Shown here: in pieces, positions 1 to 6,588 of the stretch
How the letters are laid out: each line of letters opens with the position of its first letter
Position numbering within the stretch: position 1 is the first letter of the stretch
Assembly: GCA_035502515.1 (NCBI GenBank)
Contig: DATJUH010000396.1
Coordinates: forward strand, 1-9,056
From: Fen-671 sp035502515
GTDB taxonomy: Bacteria > Actinomycetota > Acidimicrobiia > Acidimicrobiales > Palsa-688
Length of the DNA: 9,056 nucleotides
Direction: 5' to 3'
Notes under the pieces: generated by a model
Told to the model about the DNA's origin: nothing
Databases searched by the model: none
The model's input: the letters and a program-made list of their open reading frames with translations, nothing else
Program-made: the position numbers and the translations under genes

Positions 1-15
1 GGGGACCTACTGTCA

Positions 16-38
16 CATCGTCATCGGCGCATCGTCAT
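16..38. repeat. tandem 9-bp direct repeat upstream of the operon
   Basis: The 9-mer CATCGTCAT occurs at 16-24 and again at 30-38, separated by CGGCG, giving a 14-bp period. It lies about 145 bp before the first operon gene, where a regulator site could sit. It may equally be a chance repeat or belong to an upstream gene reaching in from the left edge. The repeat is seen directly; a regulatory role is only inference. Confidence 0.4.
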
Positions 39-54
39 TGAGAAAGCCAACTCC

Positions 55-66
55 GCGCCGCGGCGC
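55..66. repeat. 12-bp perfect GC palindrome
   Basis: GCGCCGCGGCGC at 55-66 is its own reverse complement. It lies in the leader of the operon, 17 bp after the direct repeat. Short GC palindromes are common in GC-rich DNA, so a function as operator or RNA hairpin is uncertain. I saw no convincing -35/-10 pair in 1-180; TTGAGA at 38-43 has no matching -10 at the usual distance. A reading frame open from position 1 to a TGA at 73-75 could be the tail of an upstream gene, but it is too short to call. Confidence 0.3.
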
Positions 67-163
67 CCCGGGTGAGCCGATCGAGGGGTGCTCGCCTCGG
101 GTGGCCGGTGCTGGATTACGCTTCGTCCAATGCTCCGGGCGCTGTGCCGGGAGCCGAGCCTGC

Positions 164-172
164 AGGGGAGGT
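164..172 (+). promoter_or_regulatory. strong ribosome binding site of the binding-protein gene
   Basis: AGGGGAGGT ends 8 nt before the ATG at 181 and is a near-ideal Shine-Dalgarno sequence. It is clearly the best in the window and fixes the start of the first operon gene. Strong translation of the binding protein relative to the permeases is the usual pattern in ABC importers. Confidence 0.75.
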
Positions 173-180
173 AGGTAGAC

Positions 181-2046
181 ATGAAGGGTCGCCATCGGGC
201 GCTCGCTTCTTCGGTGGCCGGAGCGGTGCTCACGCTCGGTTTACTCGGTGTGAGCAGCACGACCAGCGGGGCGTCCCCGGCCCGGCCGCTGCCGGAGGGG
301 AAGGCATCGGGGGGGACGGTAACTTTTGCCGAACAGCCGGGTTCGCCCCCGACTTACATTTTCCCGCTCTACGACGGGGCCAACTCCGGGAACAACAACA
401 TCACGTACCTGCAGCCCTTGATGTGGCTGCCGCTTTATTGGTTCGGCCACAGCAATAGCCCGGACGCCACGGTCAATTACCCCCTGTCGATGGCGGATCC
501 CCCCGTGTTCTCCAACGGCAACAAGACCGTCACCATGACCCTCAAAAAGTACGTCTGGTCCGACGGCACGCCGGTCACGGCCAGGGACCTGGTGTTCTGG
601 ATGAACCTGGCCGAGAACGAGAAGAACCAGGACGCCGCCTACGTGCCCGGCGGGTGGATGGACCACGTGGCCAGTTATTCGGCTCCTTCGCCCACCACTT
701 TCGTGCTGAAGCTGAACCAGACCTACAACCCAACGTACCTCCTCTACAACGGGCTGGCCACGCTAACGCCCATCCCGCAACACGTCTGGGACAAGACGTC
801 CGCCACCGGTGCGGTGGGCAATTACGACGAGACCGCGGCGGGGGCGAAAAAGGTCTACGCCTACCTCAACAGCGCGTCGCTGTCGTTGTCGACCTGGGAC
901 ACCAACCCGCTCTGGCAGGTGGTGGACGGGCCGTGGCACCTGGAGCCGAAATCAGGCTTCCAGGTCACCGGGCAGACGACCTTGCTCCCGAACGACAAAT
1001 ACTCCGGCCCTGACAAGCCGAAGATCAGCGAGTTCGAGGAACTGCCTTTTACCAGCGCGACGGCCGAGTTCAACGCCCTCGAGTCCGGCAGCGTCGATTA
1101 CGGGTACGTCCCCGCCACCGACGTGGGGGCGTTCGGCTCCCTCAAGTCCAAGGGTTTCTCGGTGGAGCCGTGGTACGAGTGGGGCATCACGTTCATCGTG
1201 TTCAATTTCAGCAACCCGAAGTACGCCGCCCTGGAGAACCAGCTCTATATCCGGGAGGCGATGCAGACCCTTATCGACCAGCCGGCGTACATCCGGGCCA
1301 TCCTGGGCGGTTACGGGACCCCTACGTACAGCCCTGTCCCCACGTTCCCGGTCACGAACTTCCTCAGCCCGGCGGCCAAACGCAACCCCTACCCCTACAA
1401 CCCGGGGGCGGCCAAGAAGCTCCTGGAGGAAAATGGCTGGTCGGTACCGTCATCGGGCGCGGCTACGTGCACCAAGGCGGGCACGGGCCGCGGCGAGTGC
1501 GGCGCCGACATCGCGGCCGGTACCAAGCTCGAGATCCCGCTTCTCTACTCGAGCGGCATGCCGCCTCTCGACGACGAGGTGGCGGTCATGCGCTCGTCCT
1601 TTAGCTCGGACGGGATCCAGCTGGCCCTGTCCCAGGCGCCGTTCAACACCGTGCTGGCCGACGGCTACGCCTGCATCGGCGAGACCACCGCCAAGTGCCC
1701 GGCCAGCTCGACCGCCCTCAGCTTGCTCTCGTCGCCGGTGTACACCTACGTCCCCATTTACTATCCCGACGGCGACAGCCTGTTCGGCTGTGGGGGAGCC
1801 ACAAACGCCGGTAACTACTGCAATAAACAGGTGCAGCAGTTGATCGACGGGCTCATGACCGAAAACAATGCGGCGTCGATCCAGACCTTCTACAAGTACC
1901 AGGCCTTAGTGGCCAAGCAACTCCCGGTGCTCTGGTTCCCCAACGCCGCCTACCAGATCTCGGCCATCTCGCCCAAGCTGGGCGGCGTGGCCGCCCAGGA
2001 CTCGACGGCCCACATCTACCCCTCGTCCTGGTTCCTCAAGTCCTAG
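181..2046 (+). CDS. ABC transporter substrate-binding protein, peptide type (SBP family 5)
   Basis: This 621-residue protein is the extracytoplasmic receptor of a DppA/OppA-type importer; it should capture a short peptide or similar solute and deliver it to the two permeases downstream. Residues 1-31 form a Sec signal peptide: basic start (KGRHR), hydrophobic core at about 11-24, and a likely cleavage near 31-34. The family-5 signature is visible at 125-140 (VWSDGTPVTARDLVFW). Other family-5-like stretches are GPWHLEP at 250-256, followed by the large second lobe, and a late LPVLWFP at 581-587. The length is at the long end for the family (commonly 500-600). There is no lipobox: the first cysteine is at 430, so it is not a classical lipoprotein. 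Six cysteines at 430, 440, 498, 506, 537 and 547 suggest disulfides in the second lobe. The start is fixed by the strong ribosome binding site. Peptide specificity is inferred from family and neighbours; nickel or sugar-oligomer binders share the fold. Confidence 0.93.
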   Translation: MKGRHRALASSVAGAVLTLGLLGVSSTTSGASPARPLPEGKASGGTVTFAEQPGSPPTYIFPLYDGANSGNNNITYLQPLMWLPLYWFGHSNSPDATVNYPLSMADPPVFSNGNKTVTMTLKKYVWSDGTPVTARDLVFWMNLAENEKNQDAAYVPGGWMDHVASYSAPSPTTFVLKLNQTYNPTYLLYNGLATLTPIPQHVWDKTSATGAVGNYDETAAGAKKVYAYLNSASLSLSTWDTNPLWQVVDGPWHLEPKSGFQVTGQTTLLPNDKYSGPDKPKISEFEELPFTSATAEFNALESGSVDYGYVPATDVGAFGSLKSKGFSVEPWYEWGITFIVFNFSNPKYAALENQLYIREAMQTLIDQPAYIRAILGGYGTPTYSPVPTFPVTNFLSPAAKRNPYPYNPGAAKKLLEENGWSVPSSGAATCTKAGTGRGECGADIAAGTKLEIPLLYSSGMPPLDDEVAVMRSSFSSDGIQLALSQAPFNTVLADGYACIGETTAKCPASSTALSLLSSPVYTYVPIYYPDGDSLFGCGGATNAGNYCNKQVQQLIDGLMTENNAASIQTFYKYQALVAKQLPVLWFPNAAYQISAISPKLGGVAAQDSTAHIYPSSWFLKS

Positions 2047-2049
2047 AGG

Positions 2050-2070
2050 GATCCAGCCCTAGCGGGGATC
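2050..2070 (+). other. small stem-loop between binding-protein and permease genes
   Basis: GATCC (2050-2054) can pair with GGATC (2066-2070) around an 11-nt loop, immediately after the binding-protein stop. There is no T-tract. Stem-loops at this position in importer operons often protect the upstream message and lower permease expression, but five base pairs is weak evidence. Confidence 0.25.
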
Positions 2071-2083
2071 AGTTGGGGGCGAT

Positions 2084-3040
2084 GTGACCCAGTACCTTGT
2101 GAGGCGTACGGCTCAGGCCGTCGTCGTGGTCCTGGTCGTCACGTTGATCGTGTTCGCCATGTTGCATTTCCTACCTGGTAGCCCGGCGCGGGCGTTGCTC
2201 GGGATCCACGCCACGCCGGGCGCCATCCGGGCCTTCGACGATGCAAACGGTTACAACCGTTCACTGCCAATGCAATATGTGCTTTACCTCGACCGCCTCG
2301 TGCATGGCAACCTGGGCTTCTCTTATCATTTCGACCAATCCGTCAGGTCCCTGCTGGCGCTCGACCTGCCGAAGACGGCCCTGCTCGTAGGGCTTTCCTA
2401 CGTGTTCGCATTGATCATCGCCATCCCCGTCGGTCTCATCCAGGCGCTCCGGCGCAACCAGTTGCTCGACCACACTTTTACGACGGTCTCTTTCGTGGGT
2501 TACTCGATGCCGACGTTCTGGCTGAGCATGCTCCTGATTATTGCCTTCTCGGTCCATTTCCATGTGTTCCCCTCCGAAGGGCCACAGGGAGCCGGCGTCG
2601 GGGCCGCGTTCGATGACCCCCAGGGGCTCGTACTGCCGGTGGCCACACTCACCATCGTCACCGTGGCGCAGTTCAGCCGGTTTATGCGCTCGTCGGCCAT
2701 CGACAACCTGCTGCAGGATTACATCCGTACCGCCAGGGCCAAAGGCGCCTCGCAGCAGCGCCTGGTTACGCGGCACCTCCTGCGCAACAGCCTGCTCCCC
2801 ATCGTTACTTTGATCGGCCTCAGCCTGCCTGCGGTGATCTCCGGTGCCGTGGTCGTCGAGGCGGTCTTCAACTATCCCGGGATGGGGTGGCTGTTCTGGA
2901 GTGCCGCCGGTGCCCGTGACTACTCCGTGCTCATGGGGTTCACCGTCGTCGTGGGTATTGCGACCGTACTCGGCAACCTGCTGGCCGACATTGCCTACGC
3001 CATTTTGGACCCGCGGATCAGGTATACGCCGAATGACTGA
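2084..3040 (+). CDS. ABC transporter permease, DppB type
   Basis: First of two inner-membrane subunits forming the translocation pore of the importer. The 318 residues match the usual DppB/OppB length. About six membrane segments can be read: 10-30, 95-118, 132-160, 183-200, 240-262 and 282-305. The N-terminus (MTQYLVRR) and the C-terminus (DPRIRY at 309-314) are typical. The cytoplasmic EAA loop that contacts the ATPase is at about 212-241, with ARAKGAS and then LLRNSLLPIV. NYPGMGWLFW at 263-272 is another family hallmark. Translation starts at GTG 2084; the overlapping ATG at 2082 runs straight into TGA, and a G-run at 2075-2079 is the only nearby ribosome-binding candidate. The gene follows the binding protein by 37 bp and overlaps the next permease by 8 bp, consistent with co-transcription and coupled translation. 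Confidence 0.95.
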   Translation: MTQYLVRRTAQAVVVVLVVTLIVFAMLHFLPGSPARALLGIHATPGAIRAFDDANGYNRSLPMQYVLYLDRLVHGNLGFSYHFDQSVRSLLALDLPKTALLVGLSYVFALIIAIPVGLIQALRRNQLLDHTFTTVSFVGYSMPTFWLSMLLIIAFSVHFHVFPSEGPQGAGVGAAFDDPQGLVLPVATLTIVTVAQFSRFMRSSAIDNLLQDYIRTARAKGASQQRLVTRHLLRNSLLPIVTLIGLSLPAVISGAVVVEAVFNYPGMGWLFWSAAGARDYSVLMGFTVVVGIATVLGNLLADIAYAILDPRIRYTPND

Positions 3041-3992
3041 AGAAAACGCACTTCCATCTGCCACGGTCTCGCCGCCTGGCGCCGGCAATAAGCGTGCCCC
3101 ACGGGCGGCTGCGACCACGGCGCCGCACCGGCGCTGGAGCTCATGGCGACTGACGGGCCAGGACTTCCTGCACCACCGCCTGGGAGTGGTGGGCTTGGTC
3201 ATCATCATCGTCATGGCCCTGTTCAGCTTCGTGGGCCCGCTCATCTATCCCACGAACCAGTCCGCCACCAACCTTCTGCAGATCAACCTGCCGCCCAGTT
3301 CGCAGTTTCCTCTGGGCACCGACCCCGTGGGTTACAACATCCTCGGACGGTTGATGGTCGCCGGCCGGCCGTCGCTCGAAGTGGGCCTGGCCGCCGCCGC
3401 TATCGCGGCGATCTTCGGGACGCTCTGGGGCGCGATTGCCGGCTTCGTCGGAGGTTGGCTGGACGCGGGCATGATGAGGATCGTCGACGGCTTCGTCGCC
3501 ATCCCGACCGTGCTCCTCGTGCTCCTGCTGGCCACCATCGTCACCCCCAGCGTGGGTACGTTGATCCTGATCCTCGGCTTCGTCTCGTGGCTGATAACCG
3601 CCCGCCTGGTCCGCAGCGAAGTCCTCGTGCTGCGGACGCTCGACTACGTGAAGGCGGCCGAGATGATCGGTGAACGACCGGTCAAGATCGTGTACCGTCA
3701 CCTGGTCCGCAACGTGGTCGGGACGGTTGCCGTGCAATCCACGTTCGAGGTGGCCAATGCCATCCTGCTCCTGGCCGCCTTGAGCTTTTTGGGCCTTGGC
3801 CCCCCTCCGCCCGCCGCCAACTGGGGCGAAATGTTGACATCCGGCCTGGACTATATTTTCAGCAACTACTGGTGGCAGATCTATCCCGCCGGCCTGTGCA
3901 TCGTCCTTACCGTGGTCGCCTTCAACCTTCTTGGCGATGCGGTCAGGGACACGCTGGAGGTGCGGTTGGCGCAACGGGGGCCGAGCCTCTGA
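3033..3992 (+). CDS. ABC transporter permease, DppC type
   Basis: Second membrane subunit, partner of the DppB-type protein. At 319 residues it is normal for the family or slightly long. Residues 1-45 are a cytoplasmic Ala/Pro/Arg-rich tail, followed by the first membrane helix at about 50-71. The signature region LGTDPVGYNILGR at 94-106 matches the family pattern LGTDxxGRDxxSR, with Tyr-Asn in place of the usual Arg-Asp. Membrane segments follow at about 115-140, 155-170, 174-192, 235-252 and 285-302. The EAA loop spans about 205-229 (YVKAAEMIG, then HLVRN). SFLGLG at 251-256 and NWGEML at 263-268 are also typical. The ATG at 3033 sits inside the end of the upstream gene (8-bp overlap, ATGACTGA). 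The frame stays open further upstream to 2844, but that would add 63 residues encoded within the DppB-type gene in another frame and unlike any permease, so 3033 is preferred. Confidence 0.94.
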   Translation: MTEENALPSATVSPPGAGNKRAPRAAATTAPHRRWSSWRLTGQDFLHHRLGVVGLVIIIVMALFSFVGPLIYPTNQSATNLLQINLPPSSQFPLGTDPVGYNILGRLMVAGRPSLEVGLAAAAIAAIFGTLWGAIAGFVGGWLDAGMMRIVDGFVAIPTVLLVLLLATIVTPSVGTLILILGFVSWLITARLVRSEVLVLRTLDYVKAAEMIGERPVKIVYRHLVRNVVGTVAVQSTFEVANAILLLAALSFLGLGPPPPAANWGEMLTSGLDYIFSNYWWQIYPAGLCIVLTVVAFNLLGDAVRDTLEVRLAQRGPSL

Positions 3993-4022
3993 AGGGGCGA
4001 GGTGCGAAGGCTTCGCCGAAAT

Positions 4023-4029
4023 GAAAGGG
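4023..4029 (+). promoter_or_regulatory. ribosome binding site of the M55 peptidase gene
   Basis: GAAAGGG lies 7 nt before the ATG at 4037. It favours that start over the ATG at 4033, which is in a different frame. The 44-bp gap before the gene also contains an inverted pair GCGAAG/CTTCGC (4004-4016), whose halves are too close to form a full hairpin. Confidence 0.5.
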
Positions 4030-4036
4030 CGCATGC

Positions 4037-4879
4037 ATGAAAGTACACATTTCCGTTGACATGGAAGGGATCTCCGGCGTCGCCGATGCCGCTGACACGA
4101 TGCTCGGCGCGCCGCATTATGAGTACTGCAGACGGTTGATGACGGCCGAATGCAACGCCGCCGTCGCCGGGTGCTTCGCGGCCGGGGCCACCGACGTCCT
4201 GGTGAACGATTCGCACGGGACCATGCTCAACCTGTTGCAGGAGCAACTCGACCCGCGCGTGAGGGTCATCCGTGGGCGGCCAAAATCCTTCGGGATGATG
4301 CAGGGGATAGACGACAAAACACGGGCCACCATGTTCGTCGGCTACCACGCCGCGGCCGGGCACGGCGACGGTGTGCTCAACCACACGATGCGTAGCCGCG
4401 ACGTCCTCGGTGTGTTCCTCAACGATGAGCCCGCCGGTGAGTTGCGCCTCAATGCCGCCCTGGCCGGTTGGCTCGGGATCCCGGTCGCCCTTATCACCGG
4501 CGACGATGTCCTGTGCGAAGAGGGCCGAGATTGCCTGGGCGACGTGGAGGCGGTGGAGGTGAAAGAGGCCATCGACAAGTACACCGCCGCCTCGCTGCAC
4601 CCCGTACGAGCTCAAGAGTTGATCAAGGAGGGGGCTCAGCGTGCCCTGGCCCGGCTGGGCGAGTTCCACCCTTACCGGGTGGAGTCGCCCACCACCCTGA
4701 GGGTGAGCTGGAACTCCACTTCCACGGCGGCCCTATGCGAGAACGTCCCCGGCATCAAGCGGGTGGCCTCTCGAGACATCGAGTACACGTCCAACAACTA
4801 CCCCGAGATCTACCGTCTCCTCCGGGCCCTCTTGGCCCTGGCCGCGTCGGTGGCCGCTCTTCCTTATAGCTACGACTGA
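4037..4879 (+). CDS. M55 family zinc D-aminopeptidase (Bacillus DppA type)
   Basis: Cytoplasmic metallopeptidase predicted to remove an N-terminal D-amino acid from short peptides such as D-Ala-D-Ala. The 280-residue protein matches Bacillus subtilis DppA (about 274) in length and motifs. All known dizinc ligands are present: Asp8 and Glu10 in VDMEG, His60 in VNDSH, His104 in VGYH and Glu135 in PAGE. His116 in LNHTM corresponds to the catalytic histidine (115 in DppA). LNAALAG at 138-144 and ITGDD at 153-157 are further family motifs. No signal peptide is present, so it should act on imported peptide. In Bacillus the homologue is likewise encoded with a dipeptide ABC importer, though as the first gene rather than after the permeases. 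Its TGA overlaps the next gene's ATG by one base (TGATG). Family assignment is near certain; the exact peptide cleaved is not visible in the sequence. Confidence 0.95.
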   Translation: MKVHISVDMEGISGVADAADTMLGAPHYEYCRRLMTAECNAAVAGCFAAGATDVLVNDSHGTMLNLLQEQLDPRVRVIRGRPKSFGMMQGIDDKTRATMFVGYHAAAGHGDGVLNHTMRSRDVLGVFLNDEPAGELRLNAALAGWLGIPVALITGDDVLCEEGRDCLGDVEAVEVKEAIDKYTAASLHPVRAQELIKEGAQRALARLGEFHPYRVESPTTLRVSWNSTSTAALCENVPGIKRVASRDIEYTSNNYPEIYRLLRALLALAASVAALPYSYD

Positions 4880-6588
4880 TGCCGGAGGGCGCGAAGGAGA
4901 CGGCACCGGAACAGTCGGCGTTCAGAGCCTGGATCGACCGGGTTTCGCGGCTGGGCGACCGGCGGGTAATCGAAACCGGCATCCCCATGCGCGATGGCGT
5001 CGAGCTGTCGGCCGACGTCTACCTTCCGCCCGAATTGGGGACCGGCGACGTCCCCGCCATCGTGGAACTGACGCCGTACGGGAAGGACAACGTCGCCCTC
5101 ATGTCGGACGACGCCACGCTCTACCAGGACAACGGCTATGTGTTCGTCGCCGTCGACGTCCGGGGGCGCGGTAAGTCCGAGGGTGAATGGGTCGCATTTG
5201 CCAACGACGCCAAGGACACCTGCGATGTCATCGAGTGGGTGGCCATTCAGCCGTGGTGCGACGGCAACGTCGGGACCACCGGCCTCAGCTACATGGGCTG
5301 GGTGCAGTGGGCGGGGGCGTCCGAGCGGCCCCCGCACCTCCGGGCCATGGTCTCGACGTCGGCGGCCGGGCGCTGGCAGCAGGAGATCCCGTATACGAAC
5401 GGCGTTTTTCAGCTCTATTTCGCCTGGTGGTGCTTTGCCACGCGGCGCAGGATCGAGGAGTCGCACGCACTGGAGCACACGGACTGGGACGAGGTCCTGC
5501 GGATGCTCCCAGTGAGAGCCATCGGCGATGTGATCGACGGCACGGGGCCCAACTGGGACCTGGTGAGCGGGCACGACACCCTCGACGAGTTTTGGCGCGC
5601 TCTTCGCTACGACGACCGTTACGACCAGATCGATGTACCCTGCCTGCACGTGACGGGGTGGTACGACCTGGAAGACCTCCTGGGCGCGTTCCATCATTAC
5701 GAGCACATGCGGGATATGTCGCCTGCTCGGGACGCACAATATTTGTTAGTCGGGCCATGGAGCCACGTCAAGAGCCGGTACCCGGACCGCGAGTGCGGCG
5801 GCCTCGATTTCGGCCCGGAGGCGGCCTACGACATGGACGCCGAGCACCTGCGCTGGTTCGACTACTGGCTCAAGGGGATAGACACCGGGGTCCAGGGTCT
5901 CGACCGGGTCCGGGTGTTCGAACCGGGGCGAAATGTCTGGCGAGGAGCGGCACTTTGGCCGCTCAGCAACTCGGCCCTCTCACTTTACCTGGCCCCCGGT
6001 TCTCTTATTCGCGAGCCACGGGAATTGGCCTCATCGGACGAATTTCGGTACGACCCGCTCCAGCCGGCCACCATAGGGATGGACGTGCGCAAGTACCCGT
6101 TCGAGGATGTCCCGATGGAGCAAACTGAAAATGAAAAACGCGACGACGTCCTGGTTTATACGAGCGACCTTCTTACTGAGCCCGTCACTATCTCGGGCTG
6201 GGCCACGCTGCAACTCTTTGCCTGCTCCGACGGGGAAGACACGGATTGGCACGTCAAGCTCACCGACGTTAATCCCGAGGGAAGGTCGTTCAGGGTAACC
6301 CAGGGGTGCCTCCGGGCCGCGTGCCGGGTCTCCCTGGAGGAGCCGGAGCCCCTTGTCCCCGGCCAGATCTACGATTTTTCGGTGGAGTTGTGGCCCACCC
6401 ATCACGTGTTCCTCCCCGGCCACCGCATCCGCCTGACCGTAACCAGCAGCGACTTCCCGTGGTTCGCCCGCAACCTCAACCGCTTCGGCGCCCCGCGCGA
6501 ACTTGCCGATCCCCGCGTCGCGTTGAATACGATCTTTCACGGCGGCGATTACCCCTCCCGGTTGATCTTGCCGATAGAAGCGGCGTGA
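4879..6588 (+). CDS. S15/CocE-type alpha/beta-hydrolase, likely amino-acyl peptidase or alpha-amino acid ester hydrolase
   Basis: Serine hydrolase of the X-Pro dipeptidyl-peptidase/CocE family, which cleaves peptide, amide or ester bonds. The 569 residues match CocE (about 574). The alpha/beta-hydrolase core covers about 30-300: LTPYGKD at 64-70 holds the probable oxyanion tyrosine (Tyr67), DVRGRGKSEGEW at 93-104 is conserved, the nucleophile Ser137 is in GLSYMG, the acid is Asp263 in GWYD, and the base is His296 in GPWSH. A helical cap lies at about 165-245 and a C-terminal jelly-roll domain at about 337-567. Asp263 is followed by Leu-Glu-Asp, giving the D-x-E-D pattern that in alpha-amino acid ester hydrolases binds the substrate amino group. 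No signal peptide is seen, so it should be cytoplasmic. The ATG overlaps the M55 stop by one base and lacks its own obvious ribosome binding site, implying translational coupling. Substrate is inferred from context; esterase or acylase activity is also possible. Confidence 0.9.
   Translation: MPEGAKETAPEQSAFRAWIDRVSRLGDRRVIETGIPMRDGVELSADVYLPPELGTGDVPAIVELTPYGKDNVALMSDDATLYQDNGYVFVAVDVRGRGKSEGEWVAFANDAKDTCDVIEWVAIQPWCDGNVGTTGLSYMGWVQWAGASERPPHLRAMVSTSAAGRWQQEIPYTNGVFQLYFAWWCFATRRRIEESHALEHTDWDEVLRMLPVRAIGDVIDGTGPNWDLVSGHDTLDEFWRALRYDDRYDQIDVPCLHVTGWYDLEDLLGAFHHYEHMRDMSPARDAQYLLVGPWSHVKSRYPDRECGGLDFGPEAAYDMDAEHLRWFDYWLKGIDTGVQGLDRVRVFEPGRNVWRGAALWPLSNSALSLYLAPGSLIREPRELASSDEFRYDPLQPATIGMDVRKYPFEDVPMEQTENEKRDDVLVYTSDLLTEPVTISGWATLQLFACSDGEDTDWHVKLTDVNPEGRSFRVTQGCLRAACRVSLEEPEPLVPGQIYDFSVELWPTHHVFLPGHRIRLTVTSSDFPWFARNLNRFGAPRELADPRVALNTIFHGGDYPSRLILPIEAA

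Noticed and set aside
1..180. Small frames at the left edge as a gene or the tail of one
   Set aside because: Several frames are open briefly, including 1-75 on the plus strand, but none has a recognisable motif and they are too short to decide.
2844..3032. Upstream extension of the DppC-type permease
   Set aside because: The frame is open but encodes Ser/Pro/Trp-rich sequence in another frame of the DppB-type gene; the ATG at 3033 gives a family-typical length and an ordinary stop/start overlap.
2261..3244. 327-codon minus-strand open frame opposite the permease genes
   Set aside because: Antisense shadow of two well-supported permeases; low-complexity polar composition and no family resemblance.
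3141..4034. 297-codon minus-strand open frame opposite the DppC-type permease
   Set aside because: Shadow frame rich in Asp, Gln, Gly and His with no motif; the plus-strand permease is unambiguous.
6306..6584. Upstream extension of the flavoenzyme gene
   Set aside because: The extra 93 residues are a frame shadow of the S15 gene; the GTG at 6585 places the FAD-binding motif near the N-terminus as in DadA.
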